From NCBI GenBank assembly GCA_023446675.1, contig JAEXPO010000106.1:1-13560 (forward strand): DNA of 13,560 nucleotides. Direction: 5' to 3'. Source of the stretch: Bacillota bacterium (lineage in GTDB: Bacteria > Bacillota > Clostridia > DSM-8532). Made by a program: the position numbers and the translations under genes. The notes beneath the pieces are model-generated. The model made no database searches and was not told the DNA's origin. It saw only the letters and a list, made by a program, of their open reading frames with translations. Below are positions 1-6,702 of the stretch, piece after piece (the first letter of the stretch is position 1; every line of letters begins with the position of its first letter).

Positions 1-33
1 GCTGTAAGATAATTGAAGACAGGAGGTGCCCCT

Positions 34-606
34 ATGGATGAAAACCTGCTGATAAAAAAATGTCTTCAGGGAAATAAGGAGGCTTTTGAGCCTCTTGTGG
101 CAAAATATAAGAATCTGGTTTACAGCATAGCTTGCCAGGTTTTACGAAATAAAAGCGATGCGTCGGATGCGGCCCAGGAGGTTTTTTTAAAGGTCTGGGT
201 TAATTTGAGCCGTTTCGATGCCAATCTTAGCTTTAAGGCGTGGATTGCACGTATTACGGTGAATCACTGCCTCAATTTGAATCAGAAGGATAAACGTCTT
301 GTGGAGTGGGATGAAGCTGCCATGGAAAGCCTGTCTTCGGATAGAGGCCTTCCTGAGCAGGCTCTTCTCGAAACCGAAAAAAGGGAGCTTGTGGATAAAG
401 CGCTTATGGAGCTGCCGCCCATGTACCGGGTGGTTATGGTGCTTTATCACCGTCACGATCTATCCTATGAAGAGATCTGCAAGGTGACCAATTATCCCAT
501 GACCATTGTTAAAAACAGGCTGTACAGGGCCAGAAAAATGCTGGCGGAAAAGCTTAAGCCTGGAAAGGAGGATACCTCATGGATTGTGAAGAAGCGTGGA
601 AGCTGA
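34..606 (+). CDS. ECF-type RNA polymerase sigma factor
   Basis: This 190-aa protein is an extracytoplasmic-function sigma-70 factor, which directs RNA polymerase to a small regulon and is normally held inactive by a membrane anti-sigma factor. Region sigma-2 spans about residues 19-85 and contains the typical DAAQEVFLKVW stretch (45-55) for core binding and -10 recognition. Region sigma-4 spans about 122-173, starting at LPPMYR, with a helix-turn-helix around SYEEICKVTNYPMTIVKNRLYRAR for -35 recognition. There is no sigma-1 or sigma-3 region, as expected for ECF factors. I chose the ATG at 34 because AGGAGGTG lies 5 bases upstream; an in-frame TTG at 13 has no ribosome binding site. Its last 28 bases overlap the anti-sigma gene, which implies translational coupling. 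Its own promoter would lie left of the window, so autoregulation cannot be tested here. The ECF assignment is firm, but the exact ECF group is not determined. Confidence 0.93.
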   Translation: MDENLLIKKCLQGNKEAFEPLVAKYKNLVYSIACQVLRNKSDASDAAQEVFLKVWVNLSRFDANLSFKAWIARITVNHCLNLNQKDKRLVEWDEAAMESLSSDRGLPEQALLETEKRELVDKALMELPPMYRVVMVLYHRHDLSYEEICKVTNYPMTIVKNRLYRARKMLAEKLKPGKEDTSWIVKKRGS

Positions 607-1109
607 TGATGAAAAAAGCCGACGAGGGGCTGAATAAAGCCGAATGGGCAGCCCTTTTAAGGCATATGGACCAATGCCCGGGCTGCCGGGAGCTTTCATG
701 GAAGCTGATGGACAGCCTTGAGTTTTTCGAAGCCTGTGAAGAAAAGGTACCGGATAACCTGACGTTTAAGGTCATGGAGGATATTCATTGCTTTAAGCTT
801 AGAAAGCTTAAAAGGTGGCTTTTTAAAATTTCCCTTTCTGTGGCAGCCTCCTGCGTACTCATGTTTCTTTCAATGCTTCGGCTTTTGCAAACCGGAATAA
901 AGCCCGGACAGGCGGAAACCGATATCCTGCTTTCACTGGGCCTGTCGGCAATGAAGCTCCTGGGATTTCTGGTCATTCTTATTGCCAATATTCCATTTCT
1001 GCAGAAGGCTTTTATGTGCTATCTCCTCCTTTTGCTTACAGGCGGGATATATTATTCCTACAGAAAAAGCAAAAGAGGTTTGGCACCCTATCCTGAAAGG
1101 AGTCGCTAA
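579..1109 (+). CDS. Transmembrane anti-sigma factor with a zinc-finger (zf-HC2/ZAS-like) domain
   Basis: This 176-aa protein is the probable anti-sigma partner of the upstream ECF factor. The cytoplasmic N-terminus carries the ZAS signature H-x3-C-x2-C (His29, Cys33, Cys36), with Cys3 as a possible fourth zinc ligand. In this family the domain wraps the sigma factor and blocks RNA polymerase binding. Three hydrophobic segments follow at about residues 83-103, 118-138 and 142-161, so the protein is polytopic, whereas many anti-sigma factors have a single pass and an external sensor domain. No sizeable extracytoplasmic domain is visible, so any signal must be sensed within the membrane or through a partner. 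The ATG at 579 has AAAGGAGG at 564-571, inside the sigma gene. Its stop codon overlaps the next start (TAATG). The gene order and motif support the role strongly; what activates it is unknown. Confidence 0.87.
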   Translation: MDCEEAWKLMMKKADEGLNKAEWAALLRHMDQCPGCRELSWKLMDSLEFFEACEEKVPDNLTFKVMEDIHCFKLRKLKRWLFKISLSVAASCVLMFLSMLRLLQTGIKPGQAETDILLSLGLSAMKLLGFLVILIANIPFLQKAFMCYLLLLLTGGIYYSYRKSKRGLAPYPERSR

Positions 1110-2401
1110 TGAAGGAAAAAAGACTGGCATTCTCTCTTTTTACGCTTTCCTTTGTTCTTGGTTCGGGCTTTACCCAAACGCTGGCCATGGGAACGGATTC
1201 GCTGGCAGGTCCCTATTCGGGAGAAATTTATACCATTGGCCAAGCTGAGGTGTATGAGAGTGACTATATAAAAACCGGCGGAAGCATTGTCAACGAAGGC
1301 CTTATAAAGGGCGATCTTGTGGGTGTGGCTCAGGAGATCCTTTCCAGCGGCATTATTGAAGGTGATATGCTGGGGGGCGCAATCAACCTTGAGCTGGGAG
1401 GAGAAATCGACGGCAATGTCAGGGCCTTCGGCGAAATGACCCGGCTTAACGGAACAATAGGCCGCAATGTTATGCTTTACGGCTCCAATATTGCTCTTGG
1501 AAATACCTCCCAGGTTAATGGCAATGTGTATCTTTTCGGAGGGATAATGACCCTCAGCGGTGTTATTAAAGGCAACGCCCATCTTTTCGGAACCGATATT
1601 ACCTTAAGCGGCACCTACGAAAAGGACGTGGTTGTGCACGACATGACGGAGAACAGCTCCTTTCGCATACTTCCCGGAACCGTCATAAAAGGTAAATTAA
1701 CCTATAAGGGTGTAGCCGATTACAATTTTCCCAAGGGAGTGGAAGTGGGCGAATACGAGTATGTCGCCATCGACCCTGTCAGCCGTCAGCCGGACAGGAC
1801 TTTAACCCTCTGGGCCGCTGTTAAGTGGGTATTAACCATGGGCCTGTACTATTTGGCAGGCTTGGGTCTTTACAAGCTGTTTCCCTGGTTCTTCGAGCGC
1901 TCCGGCGCCCTTATAGCCGAAAAGCCGGTGGCTGTTGCGGGAACAGGTGTGGCCGCCTTTGGGAGCATTGTGGGCGGAAGCATTCTTCTTTTTATTCTGC
2001 TGCTTTTAACACTGGCCCTGTTCAGAGGGATTGTCTTTCTGGCAGCCGCAGGCCTTCTGGGCTTTGCAGTGCTCATTGTGACCCTTTTTGCAGGCCTTCC
2101 CGTCTCCTTGTGGCTGGGAAACCGGATTCTTAAAAGAGGCAGCCTGGCAGCCAGGCTGGCAGTTGGTCTGGGAAGCATAACAGGCGTTCAGATTTTGCTT
2201 GAGCTTATGAGTGCTCTGGGCGGTTTGGGCCTTATAACGGGTATTATGCGGTTCCTTGTTCATGGAGGCATCTGGTTGTTTGGAACCGGCGCCATTCTTC
2301 AGAGCCTTCGAAAAATGGCTGTGGCGGCCAATGTTCAGGCAGGGCTGGAGTACGGCGTGACTGAAGCCATAGATGACTCAGGTAACCCGGACCGGTTCTG
2401 A
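1109..2401 (+). CDS. Exported bactofilin-like (polymer-forming) protein with C-terminal membrane domain
   Basis: This 430-aa protein begins with a signal peptide (positively charged MKEKR, hydrophobic 7-21, possible cleavage near TLAMG). About residues 55-205 form a ladder of short beta-strand repeats of the type G-x-I-x-G-D/N-(V/A)-x-x-(F/Y)-G, for example IEGDMLGG, IDGNVRAFG, IGRNVMLYG, VNGNVYLFG and IKGNAHLFG. This is the right-handed beta-helix pattern of bactofilins (DUF583), which polymerise into scaffolds. Four to six hydrophobic segments fill about residues 232-400, with a charged tail after that. Classical bactofilins are small and cytoplasmic; here a signal peptide and a polytopic membrane domain are joined to the beta-helix, which implies the helix sits outside the membrane. 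It is the third gene of the sigma/anti-sigma operon (1-base overlap), so it is a likely regulon member or part of signal sensing. Fold assignment is by repeat pattern only. Confidence 0.8.
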   Translation: MKEKRLAFSLFTLSFVLGSGFTQTLAMGTDSLAGPYSGEIYTIGQAEVYESDYIKTGGSIVNEGLIKGDLVGVAQEILSSGIIEGDMLGGAINLELGGEIDGNVRAFGEMTRLNGTIGRNVMLYGSNIALGNTSQVNGNVYLFGGIMTLSGVIKGNAHLFGTDITLSGTYEKDVVVHDMTENSSFRILPGTVIKGKLTYKGVADYNFPKGVEVGEYEYVAIDPVSRQPDRTLTLWAAVKWVLTMGLYYLAGLGLYKLFPWFFERSGALIAEKPVAVAGTGVAAFGSIVGGSILLFILLLLTLALFRGIVFLAAAGLLGFAVLIVTLFAGLPVSLWLGNRILKRGSLAARLAVGLGSITGVQILLELMSALGGLGLITGIMRFLVHGGIWLFGTGAILQSLRKMAVAANVQAGLEYGVTEAIDDSGNPDRF

Positions 2402-2503
2402 CAAAGGATATACAAATGCCATGTAATTTGTTATTGTATAAAGAAGACAGGGGTTGAAGGCCCTTGCTTAAAAACTACATCCATGAAAGTGATTGGGGGA
2501 CTT

Positions 2504-3070
2504 ATGGATAACAAGGCTTGGTCCGTTATCAAGCGGGCCTTAAAAGTAACCACAAGCTATTTGCTCACACTTATTGTATTTGCCGTCTTTTCGGTTATTG
2601 TCCTGAGCTTCGGCGAAAATACCATAGCAACGGCTATGACGGTGTTTTCCTTTCTTCTGTTCCTGCTTTTGTTTTATACGGCATACGTGGACATGCGGGT
2701 TATAGCCTTTAAGGAAAAACGGCCCCAGTATAACATTAACCCCTCTCCCTTTAAAGGCCTTCTTTATGGCTTTATCGGAAGCCTGCCCGTGCTTATAATA
2801 CAAATCCTTACCCTTGTAATAAAGATTCCCGGCCTGCCTCCTGAGGCCCTTCTGATGCGGCGGATTCTTCAGGCCGTATCCGGTCCTCTCTACTGGTTTG
2901 CCCGGCTAATCGGCAATGCCCCCGTAAGCTATATGCTTTCACTTCTTCTGGTTGTGCTCATTGCAGGCTTGGGCTATTACGCGGGCTATTATGATTTTTA
3001 CCTGGTAGCCAGAATAAGAAAACGCCTTGGCCTGGAGCCCAAAAAAAAGAAGGTTGTAAAGAAAAGGTGA
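2504..3070 (+). CDS. Multi-pass membrane protein of unknown function
   Basis: This 188-aa protein is not one I recognise. It has four clear hydrophobic segments, roughly residues 15-38, 43-62, 85-106 and 135-162 counted from the chosen start, and a strongly basic C-terminus (KRLGLEPKKKKVVKKR) that should face the cytoplasm. I chose the ATG at 2504 because GGGGGA sits just before it at 2495-2500, although the spacing is short. The in-frame ATG at 2483 would add seven residues but has no ribosome binding site. It follows the bactofilin-like gene after about 100 bases with no convincing terminator between, so co-transcription with the sigma operon is possible. The basic tail is encoded by a run of eight adenines at 3041-3048. 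Confidence 0.75.
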   Translation: MDNKAWSVIKRALKVTTSYLLTLIVFAVFSVIVLSFGENTIATAMTVFSFLLFLLLFYTAYVDMRVIAFKEKRPQYNINPSPFKGLLYGFIGSLPVLIIQILTLVIKIPGLPPEALLMRRILQAVSGPLYWFARLIGNAPVSYMLSLLLVVLIAGLGYYAGYYDFYLVARIRKRLGLEPKKKKVVKKR

Positions 3071-3169
3071 TATGGCCAACCCTTCCCCGAATATGCTATA
3101 CCAATTGAGTAAAACGAACCTCTAAATGAGGTAAGCTCAAGAAGACATGTGCGGGGATGGGGAGAGCTT

Positions 3170-3883
3170 ATGATAGTCCTGATAAAAAGAAAAAACGCGG
3201 TTTTGATTCTGTTGATACTGTTTTTATCCATTGCTATTTTCAGCCTGGACAGCGGAGGCAATCCAATTACTCAGGCCTCTACTTCCGATAAAGGCCCCCT
3301 TGTCATTGTCGATGCCGGTCACGGCGGTGAGGATCCTGGAAAAGTCAGCAATTACTCAGGTATTGCCGAGAAGGATCTTAATTTGAGAATTGCAGTCATG
3401 CTCCAAAATCTATTGGAACAGGACGGTTATTCAGTTATTATGACCCGTACGGATGATATTCTGTGCTATTCTCAGGGAACAACGGATATCACCGATAAAC
3501 GACGACAGGACCTGACCACGCGGAAAAAGCTCATAGATACATCAGGAGCGGATATTGCCGTGAGTATTCATCTTAATGATTTTACCGATCCCAAGTATTA
3601 CGGCGCGCAGACCTTCTTCCCGCCCGACTCCCTTGACAGTGAGCGTCTGGCCGTAAGCATTCAGAAAAACCTGGTTTCCATGGTAGATCCTGCTAACACT
3701 CGTGTGGCCCTCGTAAAGAAAGAAAAAATTGTTATTCTCAAAAATCTTGTAGTGCCTACAGCCCTGGTGGAATGCGGTTTCCTTTCCAATCAGGCCGAAG
3801 AGGAAAAGCTCAGGCAGGTGGACTATCAGGAGAACCTTGCACAAGCAGTAAAAGAAGGCATTGATGCCTATTTTGGAAAATGA
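3170..3883 (+). CDS. cwlD: N-acetylmuramoyl-L-alanine amidase, CwlD-like (spore cortex)
   Basis: This 237-aa Amidase_3-family zinc enzyme cleaves the bond between N-acetylmuramic acid and the stem peptide. In spore formers CwlD does this for muramic-delta-lactam formation in the cortex, the mark recognised by germination lytic enzymes such as SleB. The protein has an N-terminal hydrophobic anchor (about residues 10-26) and then the catalytic domain. Visible zinc and catalytic residues are His51 in VIVDAGHGGEDPG, Glu67 in the IAEKD segment, His134 in SIHLND, and Glu201 in LVECGFLSN. The chosen ATG at 3170 has GGGGAG at 3159-3164 and gives 237 aa, the length I recall for Bacillus CwlD; the in-frame GTG at 3149 lacks such a site. 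A strong terminator follows directly. Amidase function is near certain. The CwlD name, rather than another clostridial amidase, rests on length, the simple anchor-plus-domain architecture and the nearby spore genes. Confidence 0.85.
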   Translation: MIVLIKRKNAVLILLILFLSIAIFSLDSGGNPITQASTSDKGPLVIVDAGHGGEDPGKVSNYSGIAEKDLNLRIAVMLQNLLEQDGYSVIMTRTDDILCYSQGTTDITDKRRQDLTTRKKLIDTSGADIAVSIHLNDFTDPKYYGAQTFFPPDSLDSERLAVSIQKNLVSMVDPANTRVALVKKEKIVILKNLVVPTALVECGFLSNQAEEEKLRQVDYQENLAQAVKEGIDAYFGK

Positions 3884-3908
3884 ACCGGCTTTAAGCCGGT
3901 TCTTTTTA
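3882..3908 (+). terminator. Rho-independent terminator after the cwlD-like gene
   Basis: A 10-bp perfect stem (GAACCGGCTT / AAGCCGGTTC) closes on a single central base, so the real loop opens a few pairs. It is followed by TTTTT at 3903-3907. The stem begins inside the cwlD stop codon, and its T-tract runs into the stop codon of the convergent nitroreductase gene. It may also slow transcription arriving from the minus strand, although that side has only a weak T-rich tail. Confidence 0.9.
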
Positions 3909-4499
3909 TCGCCATTGAGTTAATTCTTCCGTGGTTTTCCTGGGTCTGGGAGAAGGATTTTCATCAGTATAGCCCAGTGAAAGGGCTGCAACCAGCTGGT
4001 CTTCTGTGCCCAGCCAATCCAAAAGTGCGTCATAGGCAAAGACCGTATCGCATATCCATAGGCTTCCCAAACCCAGATCCTGAGCTGCCAGGATCATGTT
4101 TTCAATGGCTGCGCCAATGGATTGAAGGTTGGAAGAATGGTAGAAGTTCTCTTCCATGGAACTGTTTTGAAAATAAGCTTTCTCCTGCGGATTTAAAATA
4201 AAAAGGGTAACCGGTGCCTGCGCCATGACCTTAAGTGTGAATTCGGCGCCGGACAAATAATTCACGGAGTGGGGCAAAAGGGCTTTACCCTGTTTTTCTG
4301 CGTCTATACCCCTCTTCATGGCTTCAAGCATTCCCTGCTTTTCTCTTTGCGCAACTACAAAGCGCCAGGGCTGCCTGTTTTTTGCCGAAGGAGCAAGTGT
4401 TCCAGCGTGTAGTATTTGCTCCAGTATACTTTTTGGAATGGGCTTATCCAGGAAACGACGGATACTTCGCCTGCCTGATATTGCTTCCAAAGTCTGCAT
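3906..4499 (-). CDS. Nitroreductase-family FMN oxidoreductase
   Basis: This 197-aa protein belongs to the nitroreductase superfamily: FMN-dependent, dimeric, NAD(P)H-using enzymes that reduce nitro compounds, quinones or other electron-poor substrates in the cytoplasm. Family marks are the N-terminal phosphate-binding RRSIRRF (residues 10-16), the APSAKNRQPWRFVV block (36-49), and the C-terminal segment IGAAIENMILAAQDLGLGSLWI (128-149), which packs on FMN. Length is normal for the family. Start is supported by AGGAGG about 6 bases upstream of ATG. The gene stands alone, convergent with cwlD and divergent from the membrane TPR gene, so context does not point to a substrate. It could equally be annotated as a nitroreductase-like protein of unknown substrate. 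Confidence 0.9.
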   Translation of the reverse strand: MQTLEAISGRRSIRRFLDKPIPKSILEQILHAGTLAPSAKNRQPWRFVVAQREKQGMLEAMKRGIDAEKQGKALLPHSVNYLSGAEFTLKVMAQAPVTLFILNPQEKAYFQNSSMEENFYHSSNLQSIGAAIENMILAAQDLGLGSLWICDTVFAYDALLDWLGTEDQLVAALSLGYTDENPSPRPRKTTEELTQWR

Positions 4500-4536
4500 G
4501 CTTTACCTCCTGGGCATGAATTGAATCATTATTCCT

Positions 4537-4545
4537 AATATAGCA
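4537..4545 (-). promoter_or_regulatory. Candidate extended -10 promoter for the nitroreductase gene
   Basis: Read on the minus strand, TGC-TATATT forms an extended -10 element (TGn plus a 5/6 match to TATAAT) about 40 bases upstream of the start codon. No good -35 hexamer lies at 17-18 bases, which is tolerated when the TGn extension is present. Prediction from sequence only. Confidence 0.35.
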
Positions 4546-4659
4546 TATCGCCTTATTCGACATAAAGCCTCAAGTCTTGCCCGATGCATGCCCCTATGAC
4601 TTAAAAAAGTGCTTTAAAACACATAAAACCATAACTTTCCCCGGGTATCAAAGGATGCC

Positions 4660-4679
4660 TTTTGTATTGCAGTACAAAA
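4660..4679. repeat. Inverted repeat / hairpin in the divergent intergenic region
   Basis: The arms TTTTGTA and TACAAAA are perfectly complementary and separated by six bases. No T-run follows on either strand, so it does not look like a terminator. It may be an operator or a structured leader element. Confidence 0.45.
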
Positions 4680-4856
4680 AACACCCTTTTTGGATAGGAC
4701 AAAAGTCCCAATTTCATGGTGTAAGGCCTAAAAAAATTGACGATAAAAAAAGAAATATGGTACTCTAACTTTATGATTAGCATCGTCCGAAGCAGGGTAA
4801 TTTGAAAGAGTGTAATCGGGCGCTTTTCTTTATTGTAAGATAACGGAGTGTGAATC

Positions 4857-5792
4857 ATGCCTTTTTTGGAATATTGTTTATGGGCATTTGCGGCCGTTTT
4901 TCTTGCGGCAACCCTGGCTTATGGCGTATTAAGAAATAGAGGAAAAATCAGCAGGCAAAGCCGTGGACTTATCTATGCAGGCGCTGCAATAAGCGCTATT
5001 ATGGTTTTGTTCATACCTTCTGTAACCTATATTTTGCTTTATATTCCGAACATGCCCCTTTTCTGGAGTGTTATACTGTCCGTGGCTTTTGGCCTTATTT
5101 TGAGCCGAAGAATTTATTTGTTTTCATTAAAGCGAATTGAGAAATGGGCTGAAAGCGAGGCAGAGAAAAGTTCTTCCTTAAGGGGAGAAGAGGGCGGACA
5201 GGAAATGTATGCCGGGGTGGTTGAAATGGCAGAGCCGGATCTTGTACCGGAACCGGTGTTATCCAATGTCCCCATGCCTGAGAACGGGCCGGGCATGGTA
5301 AATGAGGAAGTCGTTGAGGCTTTTGACGATACGGCCGTCTCCCATTTATCCGAGGTTACCCTTTTAAATGTTGATTCGGACACTGGCCCGAATACCCGAG
5401 AGACGCATACGGAGGTTTTGCCGGACAGGCTGGAGCCTTTTACGGTACAGCCCCAGGTTTTGGATAATCCAAAAGATACGGAAGACATACCGTTGACCCT
5501 GGTCCCTGAAATAATTGAGGAAACAGGGAAGGCAGTGGTAAAAACGGCTGAAATGCTTTTAGACGAAGCACTTCAGTTTAAAACGGCAGGACAGCTGGAA
5601 AAAGCCGCACAAGCTTACCGGCAGCTTTTGGAAAAGCCTCCGGAAAGAAAGCTTGCACAAAGTGTTATCCTCGATCTGTGCGCATTATATAAAAAGCTCA
5701 ACGCGAAGGAACAAGCCTTGTCTCTTTTGGAATCAAAGACTGGGGAGCTGTTGGACGGAGCCCTTAAGACAGAAATAATCCGCTATCTTTAA
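4857..5792 (+). CDS. Membrane-anchored TPR-like protein of unknown function
   Basis: This 311-aa protein has three predicted membrane segments at about residues 5-25, 38-62 and 66-90. A long acidic, proline-containing linker (about 100-225, many Glu/Asp/Val/Pro) looks disordered. A C-terminal helical region (about 230-295) resembles a tetratricopeptide pair: LLDEALQFKTAGQLEKAAQAYRQLL contains the TPR-like pattern of small and large residues, followed by a second helix pair ending in KEQALSLLESK. Such C-terminal repeats usually bind a partner protein on the cytoplasmic side. Start is ATG with CGGAGTG about 6 bases upstream. It is the first gene of a plus-strand run with the PRC-barrel and VanW-like genes, suggesting an envelope-related role, but I cannot assign a function. 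Confidence 0.78.
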   Translation: MPFLEYCLWAFAAVFLAATLAYGVLRNRGKISRQSRGLIYAGAAISAIMVLFIPSVTYILLYIPNMPLFWSVILSVAFGLILSRRIYLFSLKRIEKWAESEAEKSSSLRGEEGGQEMYAGVVEMAEPDLVPEPVLSNVPMPENGPGMVNEEVVEAFDDTAVSHLSEVTLLNVDSDTGPNTRETHTEVLPDRLEPFTVQPQVLDNPKDTEDIPLTLVPEIIEETGKAVVKTAEMLLDEALQFKTAGQLEKAAQAYRQLLEKPPERKLAQSVILDLCALYKKLNAKEQALSLLESKTGELLDGALKTEIIRYL

Positions 5793-5797
5793 AGCAT

Positions 5798-5809
5798 GGC
5801 TATATAGCC
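5798..5809. repeat. 12-bp perfect palindrome between the TPR and PRC-barrel genes
   Basis: GGCTATATAGCC is fully self-complementary and lies six bases after the TPR-gene stop codon, about 50 bases before the PRC-barrel start. No T-tract follows, so it is not a terminator. It could be a dimeric regulator site or a processing hairpin, or it may be chance. Confidence 0.35.
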
Positions 5810-5861
5810 GGTTTATAAATTCAACAAATCATTTTAGTATGACACGAGGGGGTCAATAGGG

Positions 5862-6644
5862 ATGAAAAGCGCTCAACAAATCATAGGAATGCCCGTAATC
5901 AGCATTAGCGACGGAAATGAAATTGGCAAGGTGAAGAAGGTTATAATCAATGCCGCAAAGGGTACGGTTGATTTCTTCATTATCGAAAGCGGCATAAGCA
6001 CACTGTCGGGCGGTGTTGTACCTGCAGCACGTGTCCTGGGCATCGGTGAGTACGCGCTCACCATTGAAAAGCAGGAGGATATCAGCAATATTGTCAAAAT
6101 TCCCGAAGCCATTGATCTGATGCAGAAAAATGTTACGGTTCGGGGAACCCGTGTTCTTTCCAAAAAGGGAAGCCTGTTCGGGGAAGCCGGTGATATTCAT
6201 ATTGACAGCGATTCCGGCTATTTCATTGCCGGTGTCGACTTTATTCCCTTTGATAAGAACGAAAAGACCGGTATTATACCCAAGGAAGTCATTATTACCT
6301 TCAGCGAGCGCCTGCTGGTTGTGGAGGAAGGCTTCACCGCAAAGCTTGTGTCCCAGCAGAAGGACTTGAATATCGGCCCTGCAGTGAGCCCTGCGTCAGC
6401 GGTATCCGCAGTGGAAACGGAAAAAAAAAATTCTGATTTAGGCGAAGAAACGCAGCCGGATTCGGCAGTACTCTTTGAAAATCAACAGGCAGCCTATCTG
6501 GTGGGGAAAAAAGCCACCAAGAGCCTTTACAGCAATTCAGGAGACTTGATTGTCCAGATGGGTGAAATCCTCACGGAAAAAGCCATTCAGGAGGTTAAGG
6601 AACAGGGGCGGCTGGTAGAGCTTCTTATGAATTACGAGGGCTAA
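5862..6644 (+). CDS. Double PRC-barrel domain protein
   Basis: This 260-aa protein contains two PRC-barrel-like beta domains. The first (about residues 3-75) opens with QQIIGMPVISISDGNEIGKVKKVII, and the second (about 85-155) opens with NVTVRGTRVLSKKGSLFGEAGDI. Both show the PRC pattern of a short strand, a Gly-x-Ile-Gly turn and a following strand. PRC barrels are found in ribosome-maturation factor RimM, photosynthetic reaction-centre H subunits and small sporulation-linked proteins. A Ser/Glu-rich linker (about 170-215) leads to a C-terminal 45-residue segment (VGKKATKSLYSNSGDLIVQMGEILTE and onward) that looks like a separate small beta domain. There is no signal peptide or membrane segment, so it should be cytoplasmic. 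The ribosome binding site is GAGGGGG about 10 bases before ATG. A run of ten adenines (6421-6430) lies in the linker. The biochemical role is unknown. Confidence 0.82.
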   Translation: MKSAQQIIGMPVISISDGNEIGKVKKVIINAAKGTVDFFIIESGISTLSGGVVPAARVLGIGEYALTIEKQEDISNIVKIPEAIDLMQKNVTVRGTRVLSKKGSLFGEAGDIHIDSDSGYFIAGVDFIPFDKNEKTGIIPKEVIITFSERLLVVEEGFTAKLVSQQKDLNIGPAVSPASAVSAVETEKKNSDLGEETQPDSAVLFENQQAAYLVGKKATKSLYSNSGDLIVQMGEILTEKAIQEVKEQGRLVELLMNYEG

Positions 6645-6702
6645 CGGGCCCGGCCGTCCAAAGCCTTAAAAGGTATTTGGCAGGCTGTAAAGGAATTGGC
6701 GC

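Larger units (their letters stand above)
4500..4856. other. Gene-free divergent intergenic region (357 bases)
   Basis: This AT-rich stretch separates the divergent nitroreductase and TPR genes. I find no open frame with a ribosome binding site and codon pattern of a gene. It contains a 7-bp-stem hairpin (TTTTGTA / TACAAAA, 4660-4679), a smaller GGAC-AAAA-GTCC hairpin (4697-4708), a minus-strand extended -10 element, and TTGACG at 4737-4742 as a possible plus-strand -35 with only a poor -10 (TACTCT, 4761-4766) 18 bases on. It probably holds promoters for both genes. Confidence 0.6.

Noticed and set aside
1106..1582. 158-aa minus-strand open frame inside the bactofilin-like gene
   Set aside because: It lies fully antisense to a gene with a clear signal peptide and repeat pattern, has no ribosome binding site, and its translation shows no recognisable domain.
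3079..3166. Long-range complementarity between CCCTTCCCCG and CGGGGATGGGG upstream of cwlD
   Set aside because: The match is imperfect, the arms are about 70 bases apart, and the G-run is explained by the ribosome binding site.
4621..4740. Possible riboswitch or attenuator from the two small hairpins
   Set aside because: I could not match the hairpins to any known riboswitch core, and no terminator with T-run follows them.
4577..4858. Short open frames on both strands in the divergent intergenic region
   Set aside because: Neither has a ribosome binding site, and the composition matches surrounding AT-rich non-coding DNA.
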